Shown: one piece after another, positions 39,088 through 48,200 of the stretch
Position numbering within the stretch: the stretch's first letter is position 1
How the letters are laid out: each line of letters opens with the position of its first letter
From: Desulfobacteraceae bacterium
GTDB taxonomy: Bacteria > Desulfobacterota > Desulfobacteria > Desulfobacterales > SKZT01
Assembly (NCBI GenBank): GCA_011389745.1
Contig: JAABTQ010000019.1
Span: 1-57,390, forward strand
Direction of reading: 5' to 3'
Length of the DNA: 57,390 nucleotides
The notes under the pieces: model-generated
Database searches by the model: none
Seen by the model: the letters and a program-made list of their open reading frames with translations, nothing else
What the model was told of the DNA's origin: nothing
Translations under genes and position numbers: made by a program

Positions 39088-40017
39088 TTATGAAACAAGC
39101 CATAAGGAACAGTTTTCGATTTTATCAATGACGTATTCGGAAACCTTTCCCATGAAAAAGGACCTGCTGATTCCACGCCGGCCAATAACAACGGTTCCAT
39201 AATCTCCTTTTTTAAACTCATTGATAATCGCTTTGCCGACATTCATACGGGGTTTCACCTCCTTAATCAGGATACGATCTTGGCCAATTCCCGCATCTTT
39301 GAATTTTTTAAGTGCATGAGTGTAAAAACTCTGCACGCAGCGTTTATCACCTTCGATGACTATCTTTTCGAATTCACCATTGGTGTCATTAAAGTCTATT
39401 TCACAATAATCTCCAATTTTAGCTGCTACATGAAATATGGTGATATTGATCTCATGATTATTCATGAGCATAAAACAAAGGTGATCTACTGCGCGAAGAG
39501 AGCTTTCCGAACCATCGATAGCCGCCATCACTTTTTTCGATTCCACCTCACCATCTACTACCCAAACCGGGATAAACTGTGAATGCTGAAGCAATTTTTT
39601 CGTGACACTTCCGGAAAAAGTTTCTTGCAATCGGGTCAAACCACGCCTGCCGATGCAGATCGCATCATAGAGCCCTTTTTGGGCATGCTCCAGAACATCT
39701 CTGGCCATTCCAAGCATTTTGGGTTGGGCGATGATGTCGATTTGGTCCTCTTTAATTCCCAATTTGACCATCTGTTCCTTGTAGTTGTTCAGGAACTGGT
39801 GCGCCTTTTCATGATTTCTCTGCATGATTTTTTTTAGCTCGGTTTTAGCCTTAAAATCGGTTTTGGCTTCATCCAGCAGATACTGGGATATGGTCGGGAG
39901 AACATGAAAGAGAGTGTAATGGGGCTGGTTGGTAATGGATGCTATTTTAGCCGCATAGACAATAGCATATTTGGAGTAAATGGAATCATCAACGGCAATC
40001 AATATTTTCTTTTTCAC
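39088..40017 (-). CDS. Tandem universal stress protein
   Basis: 309 aa made of two UspA domains (about 1-150 and 158-309). The first begins KKKILIAVDDSIYSKYAI and holds GRRGLTRLQETFSGSVTKKLL; the second begins KKVMAAIDGSESSLRAV and ends GRRGISRSFFMGKVSEYV. The glycine-rich GxxG-9x-GS/T pattern of ATP-binding Usp proteins is close to complete in both. The start is GTG at 40017 with AGGAG 6 bases upstream. It lies 97 bases downstream of a receiver-kinase gene on the same strand and may be co-transcribed with the signalling genes. Confidence 0.92.
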   Translation of the reverse strand: MKKKILIAVDDSIYSKYAIVYAAKIASITNQPHYTLFHVLPTISQYLLDEAKTDFKAKTELKKIMQRNHEKAHQFLNNYKEQMVKLGIKEDQIDIIAQPKMLGMARDVLEHAQKGLYDAICIGRRGLTRLQETFSGSVTKKLLQHSQFIPVWVVDGEVESKKVMAAIDGSESSLRAVDHLCFMLMNNHEINITIFHVAAKIGDYCEIDFNDTNGEFEKIVIEGDKRCVQSFYTHALKKFKDAGIGQDRILIKEVKPRMNVGKAIINEFKKGDYGTVVIGRRGISRSFFMGKVSEYVIDKIENCSLWLVS

Positions 40018-40114
40018 GGAAAAACTCCTTTTATTATTTTATCTTAAGCAGATAAAGGTTTCATACAGGCAGGTTTGAATCAATATATTTATCATGGAAT
40101 AATGACTGCGTTAA

Positions 40115-41323
40115 TTAAATTTTAAACTTGGTATCATTATGTTGGTTTTTAACATTTTCCCAGGTGCCCTTTTGTTTTGTTTCTCTCAGTTCAGTGTTCA
40201 TTTGTCTGGGAAGCCTGACAAAAAAGGTGGTACCCTGTCCCAGACGGCTTTCCACATCCATTGTGCCTCCGAGCTTTCTCATAATATTATTTGAAACAAA
40301 AAGCCCTAATCCGGTTCCCTGCCCGGGGCTTTTTGTACTGAAGAAAGGATCGAATATTTTTTTCAGGTTTTCCTTGGCGATGCCTTCGCCGGTATCTGTT
40401 ATAGTGATAACGACCGATTTATCGCCTTCAGGCTTTAATCCTACCGTGATGTTGCCGTGGGCTCCGGTGGCATGGATGGCATTGGCAACAAGATTTAAAA
40501 GGACCTGCCGAAGCTGATAGGGATCGGTTTGGATGATAAAAGGCAAATCGCCGGTATCCTGCACCATTTGAATATCTTTATATAATGCCTCGCGCTGAAG
40601 CAGTTCAAAGACTTCACACAATAGCTCATTTACATCAACATCCGAAGAGACTGATTCGTTTTTCTTAACAAAACCAAGAAGTTTATGCGTAATACGCCTT
40701 GCCCTGTCAATACCGGTTTCAACCTTGCTGATCCCCAATTCAAATTGCTTTTTATAGGCAAAACCTTCTGCTTCTTTTTTTTTTAAAAGCTGTCCCATGT
40801 AACCGGCGGCCTCCTTGATGATGGCCAACGGGTTATTGATTTCATGAGCGACTCCTGTTGCCAGAGTCCCAATGGATGCCAGTCTTTCGGTGACAATCAT
40901 TTGTTGTTCGAGTTTGGCGCGATATTCTGCTTCTTTTTTTTTCTCGTGTTTATATAAGATCTTGTCGAATGCCTGTTGAATCTTTCCCAAAAGGTGCTCA
41001 AGTTCGACAGGTTTGGTCAGATAATCAAAAGCGCCTGCCTTAATGCCCTCAACGCCATCCTGGGTGGAAGCATGACCTGTCAGAAGAATAACCTCAGTAT
41101 CCGGATAGTTTTCCTTTATTTGTTTCATAAGAGAAATTCCGTCCATTCCGGGCATTTTGACATCACTTACCACCACATCGATGGGTTGACTCTCCAAAAT
41201 TGTAAGGCATTCCTCACCATTGACGGCCTGTTCAGCGGTTATCCCTCTTTTTTTCATTCTTTTTGCAATGGTATTTAAAAAGCTTTTTTCATCATCAACA
41301 AGCAGAAGGCGAATATTTTGCAT
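40115..41323 (-). CDS. Receiver-histidine kinase (REC-HisKA-HATPase), copy A
   Basis: 402 aa with the receiver in front of the kinase. REC: DDE acid pocket at 10-12, phosphoacceptor Asp54 in VVSDVKMPGMDG, switch Lys104 in YLTKPVE. A coiled linker (115-145) leads to HisKA with His159 in [13 protein letters not shown], then N box NLVANAIHATG, G1 DTGEGIA and G2 GQGTGLGL. No membrane segment is seen, so it is a cytosolic kinase whose activity is likely set by phosphorylation of its own receiver. It is clearly paralogous to the kinase at 44733-45911. It is downstream of a lone receiver and a membrane kinase on the same strand. Confidence 0.93.
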   Translation of the reverse strand: MQNIRLLLVDDEKSFLNTIAKRMKKRGITAEQAVNGEECLTILESQPIDVVVSDVKMPGMDGISLMKQIKENYPDTEVILLTGHASTQDGVEGIKAGAFDYLTKPVELEHLLGKIQQAFDKILYKHEKKKEAEYRAKLEQQMIVTERLASIGTLATGVAHEINNPLAIIKEAAGYMGQLLKKKEAEGFAYKKQFELGISKVETGIDRARRITHKLLGFVKKNESVSSDVDVNELLCEVFELLQREALYKDIQMVQDTGDLPFIIQTDPYQLRQVLLNLVANAIHATGAHGNITVGLKPEGDKSVVITITDTGEGIAKENLKKIFDPFFSTKSPGQGTGLGLFVSNNIMRKLGGTMDVESRLGQGTTFFVRLPRQMNTELRETKQKGTWENVKNQHNDTKFKI

Positions 41324-41423
41324 GCGACATTACCCTATTACAAGGCATCTAATCATTAATATTAAAGAAGGGCTTTTAAGTATGAATAGTTTATAATATC
41401 AAAAATAGTCATCATGAAAAAGT

Positions 41424-41852
41424 CTATGGATTTTGAGTGTCGTCTTTTTTGAGCCGCTTACGTTCCAGATAAGCTTTGCGAACTTTATCAAGCAATTCTT
41501 TAAAATCGCAGGGTTTTGTTAAATAGTCAAAAGCCCCTAATGAAATTCCGTCGCTTGCCGCCTGAGCCGAGCCGTGACCGGTAAGCATAATAACCATCAG
41601 CTCGGGATCCATTTTTTTAAAAATTTTCAAAACTTCCAGCCCATCCATATCTTCCATCTTTAAATCAAGTACAGCCACATCAAAGTCGTTTCTCCGAAGG
41701 ATTTTAATTGCCTCCGAACCGCTGTAAGATTTGGAAACATCAACGCCTCTCAGAGCCATTCTATTGGCAAGAACGTTGACATAACCTTCTTCGTCATCAA
41801 CAAGCAATAATCGGATCGGTTCTTTGACCTGTGTTGTCTTTTTAGATTTCAT
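41424..41852 (-). CDS. Stand-alone response regulator receiver A
   Basis: 142 aa, one receiver domain and no output domain. Acid pocket VDDEE (18-22), phosphoacceptor Asp63 in VLDLKMEDMDG, Thr/Gly switch in MLTGHGSAQ and Lys113 in YLTKPCDF. A basic N-terminal tail (MKSKKTTQVK) precedes it. It lies 71 bases after the membrane kinase gene and 100 bases before the REC-kinase gene on the same strand, so it is probably a phosphotransfer middleman between them. Confidence 0.93.
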   Translation of the reverse strand: MKSKKTTQVKEPIRLLLVDDEEGYVNVLANRMALRGVDVSKSYSGSEAIKILRRNDFDVAVLDLKMEDMDGLEVLKIFKKMDPELMVIMLTGHGSAQAASDGISLGAFDYLTKPCDFKELLDKVRKAYLERKRLKKDDTQNP

Positions 41853-41923
41853 GGTTTCGAAAGATCCTTAGTAAAAAATCTTTGAAAAGCCTGAAGGATT
41901 TTTTATTTCCTGCCTGGTCTTTT

Positions 41924-43645
41924 TCATTTTTTTTCTTTTGGAGTGGAATTGTTACCTCTTTTTTTATCTAAAGGGATCCGGACAGTAAAGGTAGTGCCTT
42001 TGTTAATAACACTTTCAACATCGATCCGGCCACCCATCTTTTTGACAATGCCGTAACAGATCGAAAGTCCTAAACCTGTTCCCTTGCCCACGGGTTTTGT
42101 GGTAAAAAAAGGATCGAATATCCTTGATAAATTCACCTCAGGAATTCCCGGACCGGTGTCTGCAAGGGTGATAAGGATATCATCATTTTGCAGGCGAGTA
42201 CTGATATTAAGTTTACCCCCGGTCTTTTCCATGGCGTCCATGGCGTTGTTCATAAGATTCAAAAGCACCTGCTGAAACTCCGTGCTGGATATCGTTATCA
42301 TTGGCACATCAGGATTAAGGTCGGTATTGACGGTTACATTGGAATATTTTGCCCTTTGAGTGGAGAGGTTTATGACTTCTTCTATGAGTTCGTTGATCTG
42401 CAACTCCTGCAGGCTGGAGTCGGTTTTGCGGGCAAAACTCAACAGCTTGTGCGTGATCTCCTTACAGCGTCGTCCCTGGGAATTGATTTGAGTCAATGCC
42501 CTGGTGAATTCCTCCAGATTTTCACTTTCCTGAAACTCTTCTTCTTCAAGCAAATCCTGAACCCACCCGGCTTCTTCCACCATGATTGCCACAGGGTTAT
42601 TGATTTCATGAGCAATACCTGCCGCCAACTCCCCTATGGAGGCCAGTTTACCGGTTTCTATGACCTGCTGGTTCATCATCTCTTTTTCTCTGTCCGCCTT
42701 GGCGATTCGGTTTACAGTGATGGTGGAAAGTAAGAACGCCATGGTGATGATAACCAGACCTCCGCTCATGGTAATCAGAATGGCGATATTCTGTGCTGTT
42801 TGAAAGTCCGAAAGCGCATCCTTAAAGTTTTGCTGAAAAACCATGACCCATTCACCGTCTTTTAAAAAGCCGGTAACAAGAATGATTTCTTCCTTTACTG
42901 ATGTTCCGAAAGTTTCCCGGATAACAACCTCATCAGGATTTTTATCATTTCTGATAAGGTTGAGGGATAACTGTTTGGCGGTGATCGCATCGGATTTGGG
43001 TTTTGTCTGGAAATTGCCCTCCCGGTTGACAATAAATGCAAAACCGGTTTTGCCGATTTGGAGGTTTTCCACCAGATCGTTAAATGCCGTAAAGTTAATA
43101 GTGGATCTTAACAGCCAGGTTTTTTCACCATCATTTTTTTTTACTGATACAATAAAATGCGGAAGTCTTCTAAGCCCCAGAAAAACATCGCTGATATAAT
43201 TATCCTGGTTGATGGCTTCATTAAACCACTCAGCATCGGCATATTCAGCTTTGACCAATTTATACGGTCCGGCATAGGCAACCTGGACTCCATGTTCGTC
43301 GATTATACCGAGATCTTCAAATACTATTCCGTATGTGTTTTGAAGAATGGCGAGACGGTTTTCAAGAAAACTTTCATCCTTGAACTGTTCAAAGTCGCAA
43401 CTTTCCGTCAGGTGCTGAATGTTATTGAGCCTCTCTTTTAAAAAGTTATCGATAATGGTCTTATGTTTCAGAATCTGTAAGGAAAGATGGGCATAAACTT
43501 TTTCACGGTATGATTGCTTAAATTCTCCCAATATCATGGTGCTGACCAGAATCATGGGTGTCAGAGACACGATGATGACTATGAGTACCATTTTTTGAGT
43601 CAGTGACTGATAATAGGTTTCGCCATTTGTTCGCAAACCGATCAA
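41924..43645 (-). CDS. Membrane sensor histidine kinase with periplasmic Cache-type domain
   Basis: 573 aa. Helix 1 at 18-40, periplasmic part 41-285 that resembles a double Cache ligand-binding domain (for example GIIDEHGVQVAYAGPY), helix 2 at 286-310, then a coiled linker and a kinase: His346 in AAGIAHEINNPVAI, N box NLMNNAMDAME, G1 DTGPGIP, G2 GKGTGLGLSI. No clear HAMP domain is seen. The start is TTG at 43645, backed by GGAGA 6 bases upstream. It is the only membrane-bound kinase in the cluster, so it is the likely signal input; the ligand is unknown but Cache domains often bind small organic acids or amino acids. Confidence 0.92.
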   Translation of the reverse strand: MIGLRTNGETYYQSLTQKMVLIVIIVSLTPMILVSTMILGEFKQSYREKVYAHLSLQILKHKTIIDNFLKERLNNIQHLTESCDFEQFKDESFLENRLAILQNTYGIVFEDLGIIDEHGVQVAYAGPYKLVKAEYADAEWFNEAINQDNYISDVFLGLRRLPHFIVSVKKNDGEKTWLLRSTINFTAFNDLVENLQIGKTGFAFIVNREGNFQTKPKSDAITAKQLSLNLIRNDKNPDEVVIRETFGTSVKEEIILVTGFLKDGEWVMVFQQNFKDALSDFQTAQNIAILITMSGGLVIITMAFLLSTITVNRIAKADREKEMMNQQVIETGKLASIGELAAGIAHEINNPVAIMVEEAGWVQDLLEEEEFQESENLEEFTRALTQINSQGRRCKEITHKLLSFARKTDSSLQELQINELIEEVINLSTQRAKYSNVTVNTDLNPDVPMITISSTEFQQVLLNLMNNAMDAMEKTGGKLNISTRLQNDDILITLADTGPGIPEVNLSRIFDPFFTTKPVGKGTGLGLSICYGIVKKMGGRIDVESVINKGTTFTVRIPLDKKRGNNSTPKEKK

Positions 43646-43755
43646 ATTATTTCTCCGGAATGAATTATCAGTGGATTGAAAATATGCTCCGGAAGTAATT
43701 TCTTATTGTTGCTTCCAGAAGCTCCATAACTATTTGAAAATAAAGCATTCAGGCT

Positions 43756-43795
43756 AAAGCCGGAATGTTATTGAGTTAATAATCCGGCTTTTTTT
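43756..43795 (+). terminator. Strong rho-independent terminator in a divergent gap
   Basis: AAAGCCGGA (43756-43764) pairs with TCCGGCTTT (43783-43791), and TTATT/AATAA extend the stem inside; the plus strand ends in seven Ts. The minus strand has no T-run at the other side. No plus-strand gene lies upstream within the 110 bases back to the minus-strand kinase start, so it may end a small RNA or an antisense transcript. Confidence 0.7.
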
Positions 43796-44185
43796 GAAAT
43801 CATCAATGATTATTATATGTTTAATCGTACAGTTAACAAAAAATCTAATAACACGATGGACCCATATTGTAAATTGTTTTATTCCCATGACCTGCATCCC
43901 GGACATTAAAAAAATCATCAGGTTGGGCCGGTCGGATTTATTGAGGTTCAGACTTTACCATTGGCAGCAATTCAACATTATCCAATATCAAACTGCTGGT
44001 AATCCATATTAATATTTGATAAACAACGTAAAGTATATCCCTTTGTCTTCTGTATTTTTGACTAGATAATTATTGACATATTATCCTGTTTTTGGCATAT
44101 ACGGTGTCTGAAAAAGGCAATTCCTGTATAATTTCAGGGACACGAATTCAACTCTGTCAATAACAAGCAAAAAAACACCCATTTA
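43796..44185. other. Intergenic stretch ahead of the receiver gene at 44198
   Basis: No supported gene. TTGACA at 44073-44078 and a perfect TATAAT at 44127-44132 are both present but not at promoter spacing with each other. Either could belong to the promoter of the plus-strand receiver gene. A 72-codon frame at 43794-44012 has no ribosome binding site and is rejected. Confidence 0.4.
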
Positions 44186-44197
44186 AGGAGATTTTCC

Positions 44198-44635
44198 ATG
44201 TTTAAAACACCTAGCCGCATTTTATTGGTTGATGATGAAAAGGATTTCGTGGAAATGTTGACTTTGCGACTTCAGGAAATCGGTGAAGAAGTCCTGCAAG
44301 CATACAGCGGTCTTGAAAGTTTGGAAAAGTTAAAGGAGACAGAGATTGATGTAGTCATCCTGGATGTTAAAATGCCGGGGATGGATGGCATTGAGACCCT
44401 GCAGGAAATCAAAAAACGCTATCCTTTGGTCGAGGTAATAATGCTGACCGGCCATGGTACCATAGAAACCGCTGTTCAGGGAATGAAGCAGGGGGCTTAT
44501 GATTTTCTCATTAAGCCGGCGGATTTTGATGAGTTGACGACTAAACTGAACAAAGCCAGAGAGCGAAGGCATGATCAGATGGAAAGGATTCGAAAGGCCG
44601 AAGCCAATTCTCTGTTGCGTCGGTCCAATATTTAG
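44198..44635 (+). CDS. Stand-alone response regulator receiver B
   Basis: 145 aa, a receiver with a short basic C-terminal tail and no output domain. Phosphoacceptor Asp56 in VILDVKMPGMDG, MLTGHGTIE switch and Lys106 in FLIKPADF. AAGGAG precedes the ATG by about 8 bases. It lies 97 bases ahead of a REC-kinase gene on the same strand; a short GGGGC/GCCCC hairpin lies in that gap. Together with its neighbours it mirrors the receiver plus REC-kinase pair on the minus strand. Confidence 0.93.
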   Translation: MFKTPSRILLVDDEKDFVEMLTLRLQEIGEEVLQAYSGLESLEKLKETEIDVVILDVKMPGMDGIETLQEIKKRYPLVEVIMLTGHGTIETAVQGMKQGAYDFLIKPADFDELTTKLNKARERRHDQMERIRKAEANSLLRRSNI

Positions 44636-44732
44636 GTTTCATGAAGGAGCTGTACTGAAAGTTTTAAAAGCAGCTGGGGCAGGCCCCTGTCTTGAAATAA
44701 TCGTTTTCACGGAATTTTATTGAGAGATTTTG

Positions 44733-45911
44733 ATGAGTGATAGTCATAATATAAGTGATAGTAGTCATATTGGTGAGATGAATGTGTTGCTGGTCGATGA
44801 TGAAAAGCATTTCCGTGAAATTCTGGTAAAGCGGCTTTCCCAGCGGGGTATTATTGCCCTGCAGGCATCAGATGGCGAAGAGGCGTTGCGGTTATTGGAA
44901 GAAAAGCCCGTGGACGTCATCGTTATGGATGTGAAAATGCCCAGAATGAATGGCATTGAAACTCTTCGCCATGTCAAAGATCAATACCCGGCCACCGAAG
45001 TGATCATGCTGACCGGTCATGCAAGTACCCGGGACGGAGTTGATGGAATTAAGGCCGGTGCTTTTGATTACCTGACCAAACCTATCGAATTCGAGCAATT
45101 ATTGCGAAAAATTCGGCAGGCACAAAATAAAATCAGACGCGCCGAGACTGAAAAAAAGGAAATTGAATTCAGGGAGCGTATCAAGCAACAGATGGCTATC
45201 AATGAACGCCTTGTCGCATTGGGAACCATAGCGACGGGAGTAGCCCATGAAATCAACAATCCTCTGGCCATCATCCAGGATTCGGCCGGTTGGGTGAAAC
45301 AGATACTTGCCAAGCCTGAAATGAGCACAATCCCGCGAAGACCGGATTTTGAAAAAGCTTTGGACCGGATTCAGACCTCGGTTGACCGGGCACGAAGAAT
45401 TACCCAGCAGCTTCTTCATGTTGTTAAAACCCAGAGCGCGGAAATTCCCGATCTTGTGGAAATGACCGAAGTCAATCTCAGAAAACTGGCCGGGGAATGT
45501 ATTGCATTGGTCGAATTGGAGGCATCCTACAAGGAAATTAAAGTTTCCCTGGAAAGCTCCGACCCGAATCCGATAGTATGGACCGATCCTTACCAGTTTG
45601 CGCAGGTGTTGCTCAACCTGTTAACCAATTCCATCCAGGCTACCGATGCCGGTGGAAAGATCAATGTTGTTATCAAGTCATCCGAAGAGCAGGTTTCTTT
45701 AGCGGTTCAGGACAACGGGTACGGTATTCCCGAAGAAAATCTAACCAAAATTTTCGAACCTTTCTTCAGCACCAAAGCTGTTGGTGTGGGGACTGGTATG
45801 GGGCTTTACATATCCTCAGGTATTGTGACCAAATTGGGCGGGGTGATGGCTGTGGATAGTCAGCCTGACAAAGGTACCACTTTTACCATTGAATTGCCCG
45901 TAAAAGCGTAA
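44733..45911 (+). CDS. Receiver-histidine kinase (REC-HisKA-HATPase), copy B
   Basis: 392 aa from the ATG at 44733. Same architecture as the kinase at 40115-41323: REC with Asp66 in [13 protein letters not shown] and Lys116 in YLTKPIEF, coiled linker, His172 in [14 protein letters not shown] box [12 protein letters not shown]1 DNGYGIP, G2 [10 protein letters not shown]. No membrane helix. The segment [19 protein letters not shown] is almost identical in both kinases, which shows duplication. The input is probably phosphoryl transfer from another kinase of the cluster. Confidence 0.93.
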   Translation: MSDSHNISDSSHIGEMNVLLVDDEKHFREILVKRLSQRGIIALQASDGEEALRLLEEKPVDVIVMDVKMPRMNGIETLRHVKDQYPATEVIMLTGHASTRDGVDGIKAGAFDYLTKPIEFEQLLRKIRQAQNKIRRAETEKKEIEFRERIKQQMAINERLVALGTIATGVAHEINNPLAIIQDSAGWVKQILAKPEMSTIPRRPDFEKALDRIQTSVDRARRITQQLLHVVKTQSAEIPDLVEMTEVNLRKLAGECIALVELEASYKEIKVSLESSDPNPIVWTDPYQFAQVLLNLLTNSIQATDAGGKINVVIKSSEEQVSLAVQDNGYGIPEENLTKIFEPFFSTKAVGVGTGMGLYISSGIVTKLGGVMAVDSQPDKGTTFTIELPVKA

Positions 45912-45928
45912 CTGATCGAAATTTCCCC

Positions 45929-46231
45929 TTATCCTGCAAAAAAATCCCATATTAAAGGATAAACATAAAATAAAATTATTAAAAAAAGAGCGCTTACCGG
46001 CCAAAACCACCACTGTCTGATAAATTTGGGATTCCAGGCATTTTTGCCCACGGGAAGATTGTGCAGCGGCTTTAAGAATTGATACAATGCGTCTAGTTGT
46101 AGGTTATCCTTGTCAATATCTTGCCCGGTTTTAATGCTTTGTCCGTCTGCTGTTTTTTCTGGGTCCTCATCCTGATTTCTGTCCTGGGCTGAAGTATTAT
46201 TCAGCGTTTTGGATATCTTATCTTGCTTCAT
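45929..46231 (-). CDS. Small hypothetical single-helix membrane protein
   Basis: 100 aa. Residues 1-65 are polar and rich in Asp, Gln and Lys; one C-terminal membrane helix covers about 77-97 (PVSALFLIILFYVYPLIWDF) after a Trp-rich rim (RQWWFWP). The N-terminus is therefore probably cytosolic with a tail anchor. The ribosome binding site is weak. No family is recognised. It converges tail to tail with the REC-kinase gene and stands downstream of the transporter gene on the same strand, separated from it by repeats. Confidence 0.55.
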   Translation of the reverse strand: MKQDKISKTLNNTSAQDRNQDEDPEKTADGQSIKTGQDIDKDNLQLDALYQFLKPLHNLPVGKNAWNPKFIRQWWFWPVSALFLIILFYVYPLIWDFFAG

Positions 46232-46302
46232 GTTTCATTATGACCCTATTTTCCTTCGTTCCCATGCATAGTATGGAAGCATACAGGGAGCCGTTCTTTG
46301 CC

Positions 46303-46539
46303 TGTCATTCTGAGGGAGCGACTCGCAGCGGATCAGCGATTGAATGACAAATATTTTCCGAAATGTTGATTAAAACCACGGCGACCGAAGAATCTCCGGC
46401 CCCAAGTCCGCACAGATTATCAGATATGACCGGGAAAGGCAAAAAAATAAGCTCTGCCGGCAAAAACGAAAGATTCTTCGTCGGCCAATTTTTCCGTGCT
46501 ACCTGATAAACTTTTGTTGTTGGCCCCCTCAGAATGACA
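46303..46539. repeat. Intergenic repeat with TGTCATTCTGAGGG ends
   Basis: TGTCATTCTGAGGG at 46303-46316 and its exact inverse at 46526-46539 bound 237 bp without a gene. Inside, 46373-46399 is an exact inverted copy of 35358-35384, next to the other patch holding the same CAGAATGACA motif. It looks like a dispersed, non-coding repeat family of this genome. Confidence 0.65.
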
Positions 46540-46588
46540 ATAACCGTGCCGGAGAAAAAGCAAAATCAACCGGATCGGGTATTTTTTA

Positions 46589-46657
46589 GTGCTTGAACAA
46601 AAAGTCCATAATTCCCTCCCCCAGGCGTTCCCACTGGGGGAGTTCTCGTTCAAACAC
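46589..46657. repeat. Palindromic dispersed repeat, copy 2 (69 bp)
   Basis: Ends GTGCTTGAAC and GTTCAAACAC are near inverse, and a perfect 9-bp inner stem CTCCCCCAG/CTGGGGGAG is present. The left 27 bases match 7651-7677 exactly. It lies 43 bases past the stop of the transporter gene and could serve as its transcript end by forming a hairpin. Confidence 0.75.
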
Positions 46658-46700
46658 TATCTCTCCAACCCGGTTGACATGCAACGTATCAGAAAGTTGA

Positions 46701-48110
46701 TTATTTCACAAAGCCTATCAGCGGCCAATAGACCATCATGCTCAGGGTACAAACCACCAGGAGAATGAGGCACCAGGGTACGGCAATCTTGATAAAGTCA
46801 ACCTGGCTGAAGTAACCTGCGCTGTAAGCAATGATGGTTGGAGGACAGCCGATGACCAGCATGATAAATGAGGTGGTCATGGGAGCCAGCATGGCCACGG
46901 ATTCGGGTGACATCTGCATCATTTCCGCCATGGGCAATGTGATGGGCAGCATCAGAGCGACAGCCGCAGAATTGCTCATAAGGCTGGATAAAAAAGCCCC
47001 GAAAAAGGAAAAACCGTAATAAACCACAAAGGTTGATTTACCGTCCAGAAGGGGAAGAATCACTTCAGCCAGATACCGTCCCGCACCACTATCCAGCATG
47101 GCAACACCCAGTGAAACGCCGGCGCCGAATACAATCCAGGATTCCCAGGGAAATTTGTCGCAAATGGTTCTGAAAGTGATATATCCGGGCGCGCAGAAAC
47201 CCAGAATGGCAAAAGCTGCCGGAACACTATAATGCCATCCGGTCAGGTCGCCTGAAAACCAGAGAATGAATGTGATAATAAAGACCACCAGCACACCTTT
47301 CTCCGCGTTGCTCATGGGGCCCGGGTCCTCCAGGTCGACACCCTTGAGTTCCTTTTCCTTGGGCCTGAAAAGGATCCACATGATGGCCCATGTGGCCACG
47401 GCGGTTAAAAACATGATGGGAAACATGATGACAATGTATTGCAGAAAACCTATTCTTATCTGCCCAGCACTGAATTTATTAAGGATTTCCAGGGCCAGGG
47501 GGTTACGTCCACCACCCAGCAGGGTTCCGAACCCACCCGCTGAAGCGGCTAAAGGGATAAGCATCATGAAAAACATGGGCAACCGGTGCCCCATGCCCGG
47601 CTTGAGTCCCATGCTCATAAATACCGGCACAAAGGCAAAGACCATGATGACGGTAATGGTTGCATCATGAAAAACGGAAGAAGCAATGGTGCATCCCACG
47701 GCAAGGATAAAACTCAGCCGTTTGACCCTGGTTCCGGCAAATTTCAGAAGGTAATACATGATCCGGCTGGCGAGGCCGACTTCGTTTAACACCACGCCGA
47801 ACATAATGATCATGAGCACGAACATGACCGCCGGGCTGGCAAATGGTGCCCAGGCGCTTTGGGAGCTTTGGATGTTCAAAAGGATCAAACTTGCGCCTGC
47901 CAGAAGAGCGGTTACGCCGATAGGAACCGCCTCGGTGACCCATAGAATGACTATGGTCGTCAAAAGCGCCAGCAGCCGGTGCCCTTCCGGAGTCAGATTT
48001 TCCGGTGTGGGCAGCAGCATTACCAGGATACCCAGTCCCAGAGCGATTGATGATTTGATAATAATAGATTTTGTGGTTGCCTCTTGTTTAATGGATTCTA
48101 CCTCGGCCAT
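46701..48110 (-). CDS. DASS/SLC13-family anion transporter
   Basis: 469 aa with about 11-12 membrane helices over residues 17-465. The family segments are present: SNSAAVALMLPI near residue 375, one of the two SNT-type substrate/sodium motifs, and GGGRNPLALEILNK in the first half. Members carry dicarboxylates, citrate or sulfate with sodium. Which anion it moves cannot be told. The start is ATG at 48110 with GAGGGG upstream. A lone receiver gene lies 90 bases upstream on the same strand, so the pair may be co-transcribed. Confidence 0.9.
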   Translation of the reverse strand: MAEVESIKQEATTKSIIIKSSIALGLGILVMLLPTPENLTPEGHRLLALLTTIVILWVTEAVPIGVTALLAGASLILLNIQSSQSAWAPFASPAVMFVLMIIMFGVVLNEVGLASRIMYYLLKFAGTRVKRLSFILAVGCTIASSVFHDATITVIMVFAFVPVFMSMGLKPGMGHRLPMFFMMLIPLAASAGGFGTLLGGGRNPLALEILNKFSAGQIRIGFLQYIVIMFPIMFLTAVATWAIMWILFRPKEKELKGVDLEDPGPMSNAEKGVLVVFIITFILWFSGDLTGWHYSVPAAFAILGFCAPGYITFRTICDKFPWESWIVFGAGVSLGVAMLDSGAGRYLAEVILPLLDGKSTFVVYYGFSFFGAFLSSLMSNSAAVALMLPITLPMAEMMQMSPESVAMLAPMTTSFIMLVIGCPPTIIAYSAGYFSQVDFIKIAVPWCLILLVVCTLSMMVYWPLIGFVK

Positions 48111-48200
48111 AAATCATACCCCTCATTTAAGATTAGTGGTCTGTAGTTGTTTATTTATTCCTGTATTCATAGACCTGTCCCGGTCGGCCCGAGTTTGGTG

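Noticed and set aside
43794-44012. 72-codon plus-strand frame in the divergent gap
   Set aside because: It starts directly after the terminator, has no ribosome binding site and shows no recognisable family.
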